A model generated the notes under the pieces. The model was not told where the DNA came from and ran no database searches. It worked only from the letters and a program-made list of their open reading frames with translations. Positions 31,444 to 39,970 of a stretch of 52,610 bases of DNA are shown in pieces (within the stretch, counting starts at the first letter, position 1; each line of letters starts with the position of its first letter). The translations under genes were made by a program, and so were the position numbers. Source of the DNA: JAXLWB01 sp046328715 (lineage in GTDB: Bacteria > Chloroflexota > Anaerolineae > Caldilineales > Caldilineaceae); assembly GCA_046328715.1 (NCBI GenBank), contig JAXLWB010000068.1, positions 1 to 52,610 of the forward strand, written 5' to 3'.

Positions 31444-32382
31444 ATGCAACTCGGTAAACCGAATCTAGAAATTTTTGCAGAAACGCTGCAACAGCTTGCA
31501 CAACGTGACCGCAATATTTTGGCTGTCACCAGCGACTCACGCGGTTCGGGCAAACTCGGTCCTTTTGGCAAGGCGCTGCCCGAGCAGATCATTGAAGTCG
31601 GGATCGCGGAACAAAACTTAGTGGGTGTTTCAGCAGGATTGGCGTCAGCGGGCAAAAAGGTCTATGCCGTCTCGCCTGCTTGTTTTCTCACCGCCCGCTC
31701 GCTGGAACAGATCAAAAACGACGTCGCCTACTCGGACAACCGTGTCAACTTGGTCGGCATCAGCGCTGGCGTGAGCTACGGGGCGTTGGGCTCGACCCAT
31801 CACTCACTGCATGATTTTGCTGTACTACAAGCGATTAACAACATCGATATTGTGGCACCTGCCGATAATTTTGAGACGCGTGCCACCATCGAAGCTGCCC
31901 TTGAGCATCCACGTCCGATCTATATTCGCTTTGGCAAACAAGCCATGCCACACGTCCATACCCGAGAGACTAAGTTTGAGATCGGCAAGGCAATCACGCT
32001 GAGCGAAGGTAGTGACGTCACCTTTATCGCCATCGGCGAGACGGTGCCACGGGCTTTGCAGGCGAGCAAACATTTAAGCGAACAAGACATCTCGGCGGGA
32101 GTGCTCAGCATGCACACGCTCAAGCCGCTGGATGAAGCAGCGGTACTGGCGGCGGCTCGTCGTTGCAAAGCGTTGATCACGGTCGAGGAACACAGCGTTT
32201 ACGGCGGACTCGGCAGCACGGTTGCCATGCTACTCATGCAACAGCAAGTCTGCCTACCCTTTAAGATTGTCGGCTTTCCCGACGAATACACCGTCACTGG
32301 CAGCCAAAATGAGATCTTTGCCCACTATGGCATTACGGGTGAAGGGCTGGCGGAGACGGCGAAGAAATTGTTAGGGAGATAG
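31444..32382 (+). CDS. Transketolase C-terminal (subunit B) protein
   Basis: The 312-residue protein contains the pyrimidine-binding and C-terminal domains. EVGIAEQNLVGVSAGLA carries the catalytic Glu that activates ThDP, GALGSTHHSLHDFAVLQAI and VAPADNFETR are typical, and VEEHSVYGGLGSTVA marks the C-terminal domain. With subunit A it makes a full transketolase. ATG 31444 gives a normal N-terminus (MQLGKPNLEIFAETL); upstream in-frame codons fall in the foldback. No ribosome-binding site is obvious. The next foldback begins in the stop codon (AGATAGAGAGATAAGG). Confidence 0.9.
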   Translation: MQLGKPNLEIFAETLQQLAQRDRNILAVTSDSRGSGKLGPFGKALPEQIIEVGIAEQNLVGVSAGLASAGKKVYAVSPACFLTARSLEQIKNDVAYSDNRVNLVGISAGVSYGALGSTHHSLHDFAVLQAINNIDIVAPADNFETRATIEAALEHPRPIYIRFGKQAMPHVHTRETKFEIGKAITLSEGSDVTFIAIGETVPRALQASKHLSEQDISAGVLSMHTLKPLDEAAVLAAARRCKALITVEEHSVYGGLGSTVAMLLMQQQVCLPFKIVGFPDEYTVTGSQNEIFAHYGITGEGLAETAKKLLGR

Positions 32383-32457
32383 AGAGATAAGGAGATAGGG
32401 GTGTAATGATCTTCACCCTATACTCTCATCTCCTCAGCCCCTATCTCCAATCTAATC
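32373..32457. repeat. Foldback between transketolase B and FGGY kinase (GGAGATAG words)
   Basis: The left arm GGGAGATAGAGAGATAAGGA overlaps the stop codon. The right arm CATCTCCTCAGCCCCTATCT ends a few bases before ATG 32460. Confidence 0.75.
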
Positions 32458-32459
32458 GT

Positions 32460-33938
32460 ATGCGCAGAGAAACCATCCTTTCCATCGATCAAGGCACGAC
32501 TAATACCAAAGCCATTCTCGTCAATGCTACGGGCGAAGTGGTGTGTCGTGCTGCCCGTCCTTTGGCGATCCACTATCCGCAACCGGCCTGGGTAGAGCAG
32601 GATGCGATGGCAATTTGGCAGACGGTACAAGAGTCAATCGATGAATGTCTACAAGGTCAACCTGCTCCGGCGGCGGTTGCTATCACCAACCAACGCGAGA
32701 CAGTAATTCTGTGGGAACGAGCCACAGGCAAACCAGTAGCTCCCGCCGTAATCTGGCAATGTCAGCGCGGCACGACCTTCTGCAAAGGGCTCGACCTTGA
32801 GCGTTTCAACCCAATGGTACGCCAACACACCGGCTTGGCGATTGATCCCATGTTTTCGGCCAGTAAAATGCGCTGGCTGCTCGATCATGTGGAGAATGGT
32901 CGCCAACGGGCTGAAGCGGGCGAGCTTTGTTTTGGTACTGTCGATAGTTGGCTGCTCTTTCAACTGACTCACGGGCGCATCCATGCCTGCGATGTGACCA
33001 ATGCCTCGCGCACACTGCTCTTCGATCTGCACACGCTCGATTGGAATGACGAGATCCTCGATCTCTTTGGCATTCCTCGCCCAGCCCTGCCTTTGGTAAA
33101 GCCGTCGCAAGCGATTTATGGCGAAACAGCGCGCTGTGGTGCCTTGCCTGCGGGTATTCCAATTGGCGCCTTGATCGGCGATTCGCACGGTTCGCTCTAC
33201 GGCCATGCCGGCTTCCAACCCGGCTCGATCAAAGTGACCTATGGCACTGGCTCCTCACTAATGACGCCAATGCCAGCCCCTAAACTTTCGCAGCAGGGAA
33301 TTTCAACGACCGTGGCCTGGGGCAAACCTAGCCAAACCACCTACGCCTTTGAAGGTAACATCTACGCCACCGGCGCAGCAGTACAGTGGACGGGCGATCT
33401 CTTTGGCTGGCAGGACACCCCACAGCAGATCGAAAGTTTAGCGGCCAGCGTACCCGATTCGGGCGGAGTCTATTTTGTACCTGCCCTGGTCGGCTTGGGC
33501 GCACCACACTGGGATGATGCAGCGCGTGGCCTAATCACAGGCTTGACGCGTGGATCAGGGGCGGCCCATTTGGCCCGTGCCACCTTAGAAGCCGTTGCCT
33601 ACCAGATCCGTGATGTCTTCGACCTGATGCGGGCCGAGGCAGGCGTCGAGTTGCAAACGTTACTTGTCGATGGCGGCGGCAGTCGCAATCAACTGTTGAT
33701 GCAATTCCAGGCGGATATTCTCGGCTGCCCCGTACAGCGCAATCTTTCTGTCGATGTCGCCGCGGTAGGGGCCGCCTATCTGGCTGGCTTGGCAACTGGC
33801 CTTTGGCAATCGGAAGCCGAAGTTGCTGCTTTGCCACGGGTGCACGATCGTTTCGAGCCCAAGATGGCAGAGAGTCAGCGTTTGGCACTTTATGCGGGTT
33901 GGCAGGCAGCAATGGCAAGAACCTTGTTTAAGCCGTGA
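32460..33938 (+). CDS. FGGY-family sugar kinase (GlpK-like; candidate D-apulose kinase)
   Basis: The 492-residue kinase has both FGGY domains: the phosphate loop SIDQGTTNTKAILV, NQRETVILWERATG, TVDSWLLFQLTHG, the catalytic-Asp loop GDSHGSLYGH, KVTYGTGSSLM and the C-terminal DGGGSRNQLLMQFQADIL. It resembles glycerol kinase overall. In GlpK the catalytic Asp is followed by Gln, which contacts glycerol; here it is Ser, so glycerol is a less likely substrate. In D-apiose pathways an FGGY enzyme phosphorylates apulose (AplK), which fits the neighbours. ATG 32460 is chosen because upstream codons belong to the foldback. No ribosome-binding site is seen. Confidence 0.88.
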   Translation: MRRETILSIDQGTTNTKAILVNATGEVVCRAARPLAIHYPQPAWVEQDAMAIWQTVQESIDECLQGQPAPAAVAITNQRETVILWERATGKPVAPAVIWQCQRGTTFCKGLDLERFNPMVRQHTGLAIDPMFSASKMRWLLDHVENGRQRAEAGELCFGTVDSWLLFQLTHGRIHACDVTNASRTLLFDLHTLDWNDEILDLFGIPRPALPLVKPSQAIYGETARCGALPAGIPIGALIGDSHGSLYGHAGFQPGSIKVTYGTGSSLMTPMPAPKLSQQGISTTVAWGKPSQTTYAFEGNIYATGAAVQWTGDLFGWQDTPQQIESLAASVPDSGGVYFVPALVGLGAPHWDDAARGLITGLTRGSGAAHLARATLEAVAYQIRDVFDLMRAEAGVELQTLLVDGGGSRNQLLMQFQADILGCPVQRNLSVDVAAVGAAYLAGLATGLWQSEAEVAALPRVHDRFEPKMAESQRLALYAGWQAAMARTLFKP

Positions 33939-33942
33939 AAAA

Positions 33943-33982
33943 CAAGTAAGACAGTAGAACAGTGAATCAGTAGACAGTAAAT
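33943..33982. repeat. Half foldback after the FGGY kinase (GACAGTAGAACAGT words)
   Basis: AAGTAAGACAGTAGAACAGT and AGTAGACAGTAAATC form a left arm only. No matching right arm follows before the DUF2291 gene. Confidence 0.6.
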
Positions 33983-34126
33983 CGGTTGCGCTGTTTTTGA
34001 TCAAGAGAAAACGCGATATTTTTGTCCCATAGCGACACTGACTTTAGCTCCCAATCAAATAAGAGATCATCTCAATTTGTGTTTCTAAATTCATCTGTTC
34101 CGATGGAACAAATGGGGTAAAACCAC

Positions 34127-34777
34127 ATGAAGCATTCGTGGATAGCTTTTTTGCTTTTGTGTATGAGCGTGCTTTCTAGCTGCACGATTGTCTCAATTGA
34201 AGAAGTAGAAAAAACACAGCAGAGCGAAGCCTTTGACCCGGCACACGTGGTCGAGGAAATTTGGGAGAGTAAGGTCATTCCCGCCATCAGCGAAAAGGCG
34301 GCCAACGCCGATCTAGCCACCGTACTAACGGCGATTGAGAGCAATTTGAGCGAGGCAGGCAACAAGTATGCGACCGTGTCGCAAAGCGGCTCGCTCAATT
34401 TCGTCGTACATGGCCAGGGCACGGTACAAACCGTCGATACAGAGTCGCGCAATGGCAAGGCGACGCTCCAAATTGAGGGATATCAGGGCAAGAGTGCCGT
34501 GATCTTGCAGATTGGTCCACTGGTGCGTGGCGATAGCATTCGTGACGGCGTCGGCTTTATCAAGTTTGGTGACTTCAAGGATCAGACCGAGTTTGGCCAG
34601 GTCTCCAAAGAGCTTAACCGCCGTGTCTCTGAAAATGTCCTGGCCCAGCTTGATCTGGCAAGTTTGCAGGGCAAGCAAGTTACCTTTGATGGTGTTTTTA
34701 CAATTCGCACCACCAATCAGACGAATATTGATCTCAGCGAAGTGGTAATTACACCGGTCGTTTTGAATGTGAAATAA
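34127..34777 (+). CDS. DUF2291 periplasmic lipoprotein linked to sugar ABC transporters
   Basis: The 216-residue protein has a lipoprotein signal (VLSSC, Cys 19) and a single soluble domain. FDPAHVVEEIWESKVIPAIS near the N-terminus and VTFDGVFTIR near the C-terminus are features I associate with DUF2291. That family is regularly encoded beside RbsA/RbsC-type sugar transporter genes, as here. Its function is unknown; an accessory role in sugar capture is only inferred from this linkage. The start codon is ATG 34127, and a foldback begins right after its TAA stop. Confidence 0.8.
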   Translation: MKHSWIAFLLLCMSVLSSCTIVSIEEVEKTQQSEAFDPAHVVEEIWESKVIPAISEKAANADLATVLTAIESNLSEAGNKYATVSQSGSLNFVVHGQGTVQTVDTESRNGKATLQIEGYQGKSAVILQIGPLVRGDSIRDGVGFIKFGDFKDQTEFGQVSKELNRRVSENVLAQLDLASLQGKQVTFDGVFTIRTTNQTNIDLSEVVITPVVLNVK

Positions 34778-34841
34778 AGTAGCAAGGTTGCAAAGTGGCA
34801 GAGTACCTTGCCACCTTGTGACTCTGCAACTCTGCAACTTT
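34778..34841. repeat. Foldback between DUF2291 and transporter ATPase (AAAGTGGCAGAG words)
   Basis: AGTAGCAAGGTTGCAAAGTG pairs imperfectly with the right arm, which includes CTTGTGACTCTGCAACTCTG and TGCAACTTTG. It starts at the stop codon and ends 5 bases before ATG 34847, leaving no room for a ribosome-binding site. Confidence 0.8.
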
Positions 34842-34846
34842 GATAT

Positions 34847-36451
34847 ATGTCCAACCCAGCTCCCAATTCCTCTAATACAGATGACATCATCCTGCGCGCA
34901 GTCGAAGTGACCAAGCTCTTTCCTGGCACAGTGGCGCTGGATCATGTGAATTTTAATGTCTACCGGGGCAAGGTCAATGTGCTGGTGGGAGAAAATGGCG
35001 CCGGCAAATCGACTCTGATGAAGATTCTGGCCGGGGTCTATACACCCACGCATGGCAGGTTGTTGTTGGAAGGCAAAGAAATAACCCTGCGCAGCACGAA
35101 GCACGCCAACCAGCACGGCATCAGCATCATCTATCAGGAGATGAATCTCTTCCCCAACCTGAGCGTGACCGAAAATATCTTTATGGCGCGCGAGGTGACG
35201 CAAGCTGGCATGGTGATCAACAGCAAAATGCAGACGGAACGGACGCGCGCACTTCTAGAGCGGCTGCGGCAACCGATCCAGCCAAGCGACCTGGTCTCCG
35301 ACCTACGGATTGGCCAGCAGCAGATTGTAGAAATTGCCAAAGCGCTCGCCCAGGATGCACGAATCCTGATCATGGATGAGCCGACTTCGGCCTTGAGTAC
35401 AGCAGAAGTGGCAGTGCTCTTCGAGGTGATCCGCGAGTTGAAGTCGCACGGCGTTTCGATCATCTACATTTCGCACAAGTTGGATGAGCTGCTGCAAATT
35501 GGCGATTATGTCACCGTGCTGCGTGACGGCAAATTAGTGGCAGAGAAGCCATCCAACGAGATCAACGTCTCCTGGATCATCGAGCAGATGGTCGGGCGCA
35601 ATCCAGCAGCGCTCTTCCATGGGGCCGAACACACGATTGGCGATGAACTGCTGCGCGTCGAAGAGATTACCTTACCACGCCAAGGGGGCGGCTTTACGCT
35701 CGATCATGTCTCTTTCAATTTGCACCACGGCGAAATCGTGGGGCTTTACGGGCTGATGGGGGCGGGCCGCTCCGAACTGTTGGAATGTTTGGCAGGAGCT
35801 CGACAGGGAGCAACCGGCAAAATCTGGCTGGCGGGCGCAGAGGTCAAACCCGGTGCGGTCGGGGATCGTATTCGCTTGGGTGTTTCACTGGTTCCCGAAG
35901 ATCGCCAACGTGATGGTCTGGTGCAGACATTGTCGGTTGCCAATAACATGTTGCTAGCGAGTCTGCGCAATTATCTCAGCAGCTTCATCCTCTCGGCGCA
36001 CAAGGAAAAACAGGCGGTTACCGATTCGGTTAAAGCACTCTCGGTCAAGGTTGCTAATCCCACACAATCGATCACCGCTTTAAGTGGCGGCAACCAACAA
36101 AAAGTGGTGGTCGCCAAAAGTCTGCTCACCAAACCTAAGCTCTTGCTGCTCGACGAGCCATCACGCGGCATTGACGTGGCGGCCAAATCGGAAATCTTTG
36201 CCATCATGAGCCGCTTGGCCGGCGAAGGCTATGGCATCCTCTTCACTTCGTCCGAGTTGAAAGAGGTGCTTGCTATGTCCGACCGCATCTTGGTACTGTC
36301 CAAGGGCAAGATCACCGGAGAGTACAGTCGCAGCGAAGCGACTGAAGAGAAATTGGTCCATGATTCGTCAGTAGGACACGGAGTAGGGGCAGAGTGGCAA
36401 AGTAGCAAAGTAAGCTTGCCATCACACGACTCTGCAACTTTGCAACTTTGA
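34847..36451 (+). CDS. Sugar ABC transporter ATP-binding protein (RbsA/XylG type, two NBDs)
   Basis: The 534-residue protein has two nucleotide-binding domains. NBD1 (about 15-245): Walker A GENGAGKST (48-56), DLRIGQQQIVEIAKALAQDA, Walker B ILIMDEP. NBD2 (about 265-505): degenerate Walker A GLMGAGRSE, signature LSGGNQQKVVVAKSLL, Walker B LLLLDEP. One intact and one degenerate site is normal for RbsA-type ATPases. It energises the RbsC-type permease 10 bases downstream. The normal C-terminus should end near TEEKLVHDSS; the last roughly 20 residues (GAEWQSSKVSLPSHDSATLQL) are encoded by a foldback. Confidence 0.93.
   Translation: MSNPAPNSSNTDDIILRAVEVTKLFPGTVALDHVNFNVYRGKVNVLVGENGAGKSTLMKILAGVYTPTHGRLLLEGKEITLRSTKHANQHGISIIYQEMNLFPNLSVTENIFMAREVTQAGMVINSKMQTERTRALLERLRQPIQPSDLVSDLRIGQQQIVEIAKALAQDARILIMDEPTSALSTAEVAVLFEVIRELKSHGVSIIYISHKLDELLQIGDYVTVLRDGKLVAEKPSNEINVSWIIEQMVGRNPAALFHGAEHTIGDELLRVEEITLPRQGGGFTLDHVSFNLHHGEIVGLYGLMGAGRSELLECLAGARQGATGKIWLAGAEVKPGAVGDRIRLGVSLVPEDRQRDGLVQTLSVANNMLLASLRNYLSSFILSAHKEKQAVTDSVKALSVKVANPTQSITALSGGNQQKVVVAKSLLTKPKLLLLDEPSRGIDVAAKSEIFAIMSRLAGEGYGILFTSSELKEVLAMSDRILVLSKGKITGEYSRSEATEEKLVHDSSVGHGVGAEWQSSKVSLPSHDSATLQL
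36391..36449. repeat. Foldback inside the 3-prime end of the transporter ATPase gene
   Basis: AGAGTGGCAAAGTAGCAAAG pairs imperfectly with CTCTGCAACTTTGCAACTTT. It is translated as the C-terminal tail of the ATPase. Confidence 0.75.
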
Positions 36452-36461
36452 AGGATTAACC

Positions 36462-37532
36462 ATGAGTCAAGCACAAATGAGTATCGGGCAGCGCAAACAA
36501 TTTTCGAGTCTGGATCTTCAGGAACTGCTGCTGCGCGGGCGCGCCTTTATTGCGCTGATCGTTTTGGTCATCATCTTTTCGTTGCTCAACGACACCTTTC
36601 TAACGCCCTCGAATATTGTGATCATGGCCAAACATGTGGCGCTCAATGCGCTGCTCGGCATTGGGATGACCTATGTCATTCTCACCGGCGGCATCGATCT
36701 TTCGGTCGGTTCGATCGTAGGGCTTTGCGCTATGATCGTTGGCGGGCTCATCAACGAAGGGTTGCGGCTGGAAATGTTTGGCGTGATCGTTTATTTCCAC
36801 TTTTGGACACTGATTTTGATTACCCTATTGGCAGGCACCTTGATGGGTGCGCTCAATGGCTTCATCATCACACGCTTCAATGTGGCCCCCTTTATCGCCA
36901 CGTTAGGGATGCTCTACGCCGCCCGTGGTCTGGCGCTCTTACGTTCAGATGGCAACACCTTCCCCAACCTGGTTGGACGACCTGAGCTAGGCAACACTGG
37001 CTTTCCGCAACTCGGGGCTGGCGATTTTCTATCGATCAACTACTCGATCTGGATCATGATCATCTTTACCCTGGTTGCAGTCTTTATCGCCAGCAAAACC
37101 CCGTTTGGTCGCCAAGTCTACGCAATTGGCGGCAATGAACGTGCCGCAGAACTCTCCGGCGTGCGCGTCAAACGGGTCAAGACGATTGTCTACATGATCT
37201 CCGGCTTTTGTGCGGCGATGGTTGGACTGATCGTAGCTTCGCAATTGGTCGCCGCCCATCCCGCCACAGGCACCTTTTTCGAACTCAACGCCATTGCCGC
37301 GGTGGTGCTCGGCGGCACCTCACTATCCGGTGGACGAGGCAGCATTGGTGGCACGATCATCGGGGCTTTCGTCATCGGCGTGTTGGGCGATGGGCTGATT
37401 GCGTTGGGCGTCTCGTCCTTCTGGCAACAGGTGATCAAGGGGGGTGTGATCGTGCTCGCCGTGATCATCGATCAGCTTCAAGTCCGCATGCAAGAGCGCG
37501 CAGCCCTGCAGCGGCAACGGCAGTTAGTGTGA
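36462..37532 (+). CDS. Sugar ABC transporter permease (RbsC type)
   Basis: The 356-residue membrane protein has about ten hydrophobic helices. GIGMTYVILTGGIDLSVGSIVGLCA near residues 66-90, FIATLGMLYAARGLALL, AIGGNERAAELSGVRVKRVK (the cytosolic loop that contacts the ATPase) and VLGGTSLSGGRGSIGGTIIG are signatures of the RbsC/AraH/XylH family. AAGGA lies 9 bases before ATG 36462. It forms the membrane channel for the two-domain binding protein encoded next. The stop codon TGA is followed immediately by a foldback. Confidence 0.93.
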   Translation: MSQAQMSIGQRKQFSSLDLQELLLRGRAFIALIVLVIIFSLLNDTFLTPSNIVIMAKHVALNALLGIGMTYVILTGGIDLSVGSIVGLCAMIVGGLINEGLRLEMFGVIVYFHFWTLILITLLAGTLMGALNGFIITRFNVAPFIATLGMLYAARGLALLRSDGNTFPNLVGRPELGNTGFPQLGAGDFLSINYSIWIMIIFTLVAVFIASKTPFGRQVYAIGGNERAAELSGVRVKRVKTIVYMISGFCAAMVGLIVASQLVAAHPATGTFFELNAIAAVVLGGTSLSGGRGSIGGTIIGAFVIGVLGDGLIALGVSSFWQQVIKGGVIVLAVIIDQLQVRMQERAALQRQRQLV

Positions 37533-37599
37533 AAAGTTGCAGAGTGGCACGGTGGCAGAGTAGAAATCACTTTGCCACTCTGTTATTCTGCAACTTTTA
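37531..37599. repeat. Foldback after the RbsC-type permease (AGAGTGGCA words)
   Basis: GAAAAGTTGCAGAGTGGCAC pairs with TTTGCCACTCTG and TTCTGCAACTTTT. It starts inside the permease stop codon. Confidence 0.8.
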
Positions 37600-37621
37600 T
37601 TCATAAATCAAGCAACAACAG

Positions 37622-37746
37622 CCCCATCTTAACCCTCCCCAACAGGGAGGGGACAGTGAAGGGACAGATTGTGTTTTCTCTTCTGTCCACCAAACATAAT
37701 CTGTCCCGTGACAATTCCCTCCCTTTGGAGGAGGGCTAGGGTGGGG
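37622..37746. repeat. MITE-like element F, copy 2
   Basis: Termini CCCCATCTTAACCCTCCCC and GAGGGCTAGGGTGGGG are imperfect inverted repeats. The interior (GGGACAGATTGTGTTTTCTC, then TCTGTCCACCAAACATAATC) aligns in reverse complement with copy 1 at 12722-12899. It abuts the ribosome-binding site of the binding protein. Confidence 0.8.
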
Positions 37747-37764
37747 CAACAAGGAGAACCTTTC

Positions 37765-39786
37765 ATGAAACATCAAAAATGGCTTCATCTTATTAGCATA
37801 CTCGTCGTGATGAGTATGCTCCTGGCTGCCTGTGGCGGCGGATCTTCAGAGCCAACGCCAGCCCCAGCTCCAGCCGAGCCGACAGCCACGACCGCTGCGG
37901 CTGAACCGACCGCAACTACCGCTGCTGCAGCCGAGCCTGCTGCCAGTGGCAAGAAGCTGATCGTTGTGATCACCCCTTCGCACGACAATCCCTTCTTTGG
38001 CGCAATGGCGGATATTGCAGTCGCCAAGGCCACTGAATTGGGCTACGACACACTTTCGCTCGTCCACGATGACGATGCCAACAAGCAGGATGAACTCTTC
38101 GACACTGCTATCTCCAAGGGTGCTGCCGCCATCATCCTCGACAACGCCGGTGCCGATGCCAGCATCGCTGCTGTCCAGAAGGCCAAAGATGCCGGCATTC
38201 CCACCTTCCTGGTTGACCGCGAGATCACCAAGGAAGGCGTGGCTGTGGCACAGATCGTTTCCAACAACTACCAGGGTGCGACACAAGGTGCCGAGTATTT
38301 CGCCAAGTTGATGGGCGAGAAGGGCAATTACGTCGAGCTGACCGGCAAGGACAGTGACACCAATGCTCATGTCCGCTCACAAGGTTATCATGATGTACTC
38401 GACGACTTCACCGATATGAAGATGGTCGCTCAACAGACCGCCAACTGGAGCCAGACCGAAGGCTTCTCCGTCATGGAGACCATCCTTCAGTCGAACCCAG
38501 ACATCAAGGGTGTAATCGCCGGTAATGACACGATGGCACTCGGTGCCCAGGCTGCTCTGAATGCTGCTGGCAAGAAAGACGTGATCGTGGTTGGCTTCGA
38601 TGGCAGCGATGATGCGATTGCCTCGATTGTGGCTGGCGAACTCGATGCCACCGCGCTACAACCTGTCGCCGAAATGGCCAACCAAGCTGCCATCCAGGCT
38701 GACGAATATATCAAGAACGGCAAAGCCTCAAAACCGGAGAAGCAGTCGATTGACATGGTGTTGCTCACGCCAGAGAATGCTGGCAACTATGAGAAGTTTG
38801 CACCGAAGGCAGGTGCCGCAGGCGCAGCCGCTCCCGCCGCCAGCACCACTGTAACCGATACATCGACAGTCACCGCCACGACGACAACGACAACCACGAG
38901 CGAAGCAGCCCCCACAGGCGACAAGAAGCTGATCGTTGTGATCACCCCTTCGCACGACAATCCATTCTTTGGCGCAATGGCGGATATTGCAGTCGCCAAA
39001 CAAACCGAACTGGGCTATGACACACTTTCGCTCGTCCACGACGACGATGCCAACAAGCAGGATGAACTCTTTGACACTGCCATCTCCAAAGGCGCTGCGG
39101 CGATCATTCTTGACAACGCCGGTGCCGATGCCAGCATCGCCGCCGTACAGAAGGCAAAAGACGCAGGCATTCCAACCTTCCTCGTTGATCGTGAGATCAC
39201 CAAAGAGGGCGTAGCTGTTGCCCAAATCGTCTCCAACAACTACCAGGGTGCAACACAGGGAGCCGAATACTTCGCCAAGCTGATGGGCGAGAAGGGCAAC
39301 TACGTCGAACTGACCGGCAAGGACAGCGACACCAACGCCCACGTCCGCTCGCAAGGCTACCACGATGTACTCGACGACTTCACCGACATGAAGATGGTCG
39401 CTCAACAGACTGCCAACTGGAGCCAGACCGAAGGCTTCTCCGTCATGGAGACGATTTTGCAATCGAATCCAGACATCGCTGGCGTAATCTGCGGCAACGA
39501 CACGATGGCATTAGGCGCACAGGCTGCTCTGAATGCTGCTGGCAAGAAAGACGTGATCGTGGTTGGCTTCGATGGCAGCGATGATGCGATTGCCTCGATT
39601 GTGGCCGGCGAACTCGATGCCACCGCGCTACAACCTGTCGCCGAAATGGCCAACCAAGCTGCCATCCAGGCCGATGCCTACATCAAGAACGGCAAAACCG
39701 ACCTTCCCGAAAAGCAATCCATCGACATGGTGCTGCTCACGCCGGACAACGCAGCAAATTACGAGAAATTTGCACCAAAGAAGTAG
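37765..39786 (+). CDS. Sugar-binding lipoprotein with two tandem, near-identical RbsB-type domains
   Basis: The 673-residue protein has a lipobox LAAC (Cys 23), an Ala/Pro/Thr/Glu linker, and two ribose-binding-protein (Peripla_BP_4) domains: about 63-350 and 387-673. The domain starts are 324 residues apart (972 bases) and are joined by a Thr/Ala linker rich in TTTTTT. The domains differ at only a handful of residues, for example AKATEL/AKQTEL, DIKGVIAGND/DIAGVICGND and ADEYIKNGKASK/ADAYIKNGKTDL. Normal RbsB proteins have one domain (about 300 residues). It should present sugar to the RbsA/RbsC-type transporter encoded upstream. AAGGAG precedes ATG 37765. Confidence 0.92.
   Translation: MKHQKWLHLISILVVMSMLLAACGGGSSEPTPAPAPAEPTATTAAAEPTATTAAAAEPAASGKKLIVVITPSHDNPFFGAMADIAVAKATELGYDTLSLVHDDDANKQDELFDTAISKGAAAIILDNAGADASIAAVQKAKDAGIPTFLVDREITKEGVAVAQIVSNNYQGATQGAEYFAKLMGEKGNYVELTGKDSDTNAHVRSQGYHDVLDDFTDMKMVAQQTANWSQTEGFSVMETILQSNPDIKGVIAGNDTMALGAQAALNAAGKKDVIVVGFDGSDDAIASIVAGELDATALQPVAEMANQAAIQADEYIKNGKASKPEKQSIDMVLLTPENAGNYEKFAPKAGAAGAAAPAASTTVTDTSTVTATTTTTTTSEAAPTGDKKLIVVITPSHDNPFFGAMADIAVAKQTELGYDTLSLVHDDDANKQDELFDTAISKGAAAIILDNAGADASIAAVQKAKDAGIPTFLVDREITKEGVAVAQIVSNNYQGATQGAEYFAKLMGEKGNYVELTGKDSDTNAHVRSQGYHDVLDDFTDMKMVAQQTANWSQTEGFSVMETILQSNPDIAGVICGNDTMALGAQAALNAAGKKDVIVVGFDGSDDAIASIVAGELDATALQPVAEMANQAAIQADAYIKNGKTDLPEKQSIDMVLLTPDNAANYEKFAPKK
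37951..39783 (+). repeat. Internal 972-base tandem duplication within the binding-protein gene
   Basis: Copy 1 begins at 37951 and copy 2 at 38923. About 150 bases (38548-38697 versus 39520-39669) differ at a single base, while the central third carries dozens of synonymous differences. Confidence 0.9.
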
Positions 39787-39789
39787 CCG

Positions 39790-39947
39790 CTGCCAACAGA
39801 TTCGGGGAGCGGATTGAACGGATTATCAAGACGACAATCCGTTCCCCACTTGACTATGTAATTGCCCTCCGTCGCTGATCGACTTCAGTAGGGAACGGAT
39901 TGTTTGGAACTAAATCCACTCAATCCGTTCCGAAAATCCGTTGGCAG
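39790..39947. repeat. MITE-like element D, copy 1 (CTGCCAAC...GTTGGCAG)
   Basis: It starts CTGCCAACAGATTCGGGGAG three bases after the binding-protein stop and ends CGAAAATCCGTTGGCAG. GCGGATT/AACGGATT words and their complements fill the interior. It is homologous to 49353-49478. Confidence 0.8.
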
Positions 39948-39970
39948 CGCGCCACACAAAGGAATTAACC

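Noticed and set aside
37951..39783. Assembly artefact explanation for the doubled binding protein
   Set aside because: The two halves differ at many synonymous sites and some amino acids, and have different linkers, which a collapsed or duplicated read would not give.
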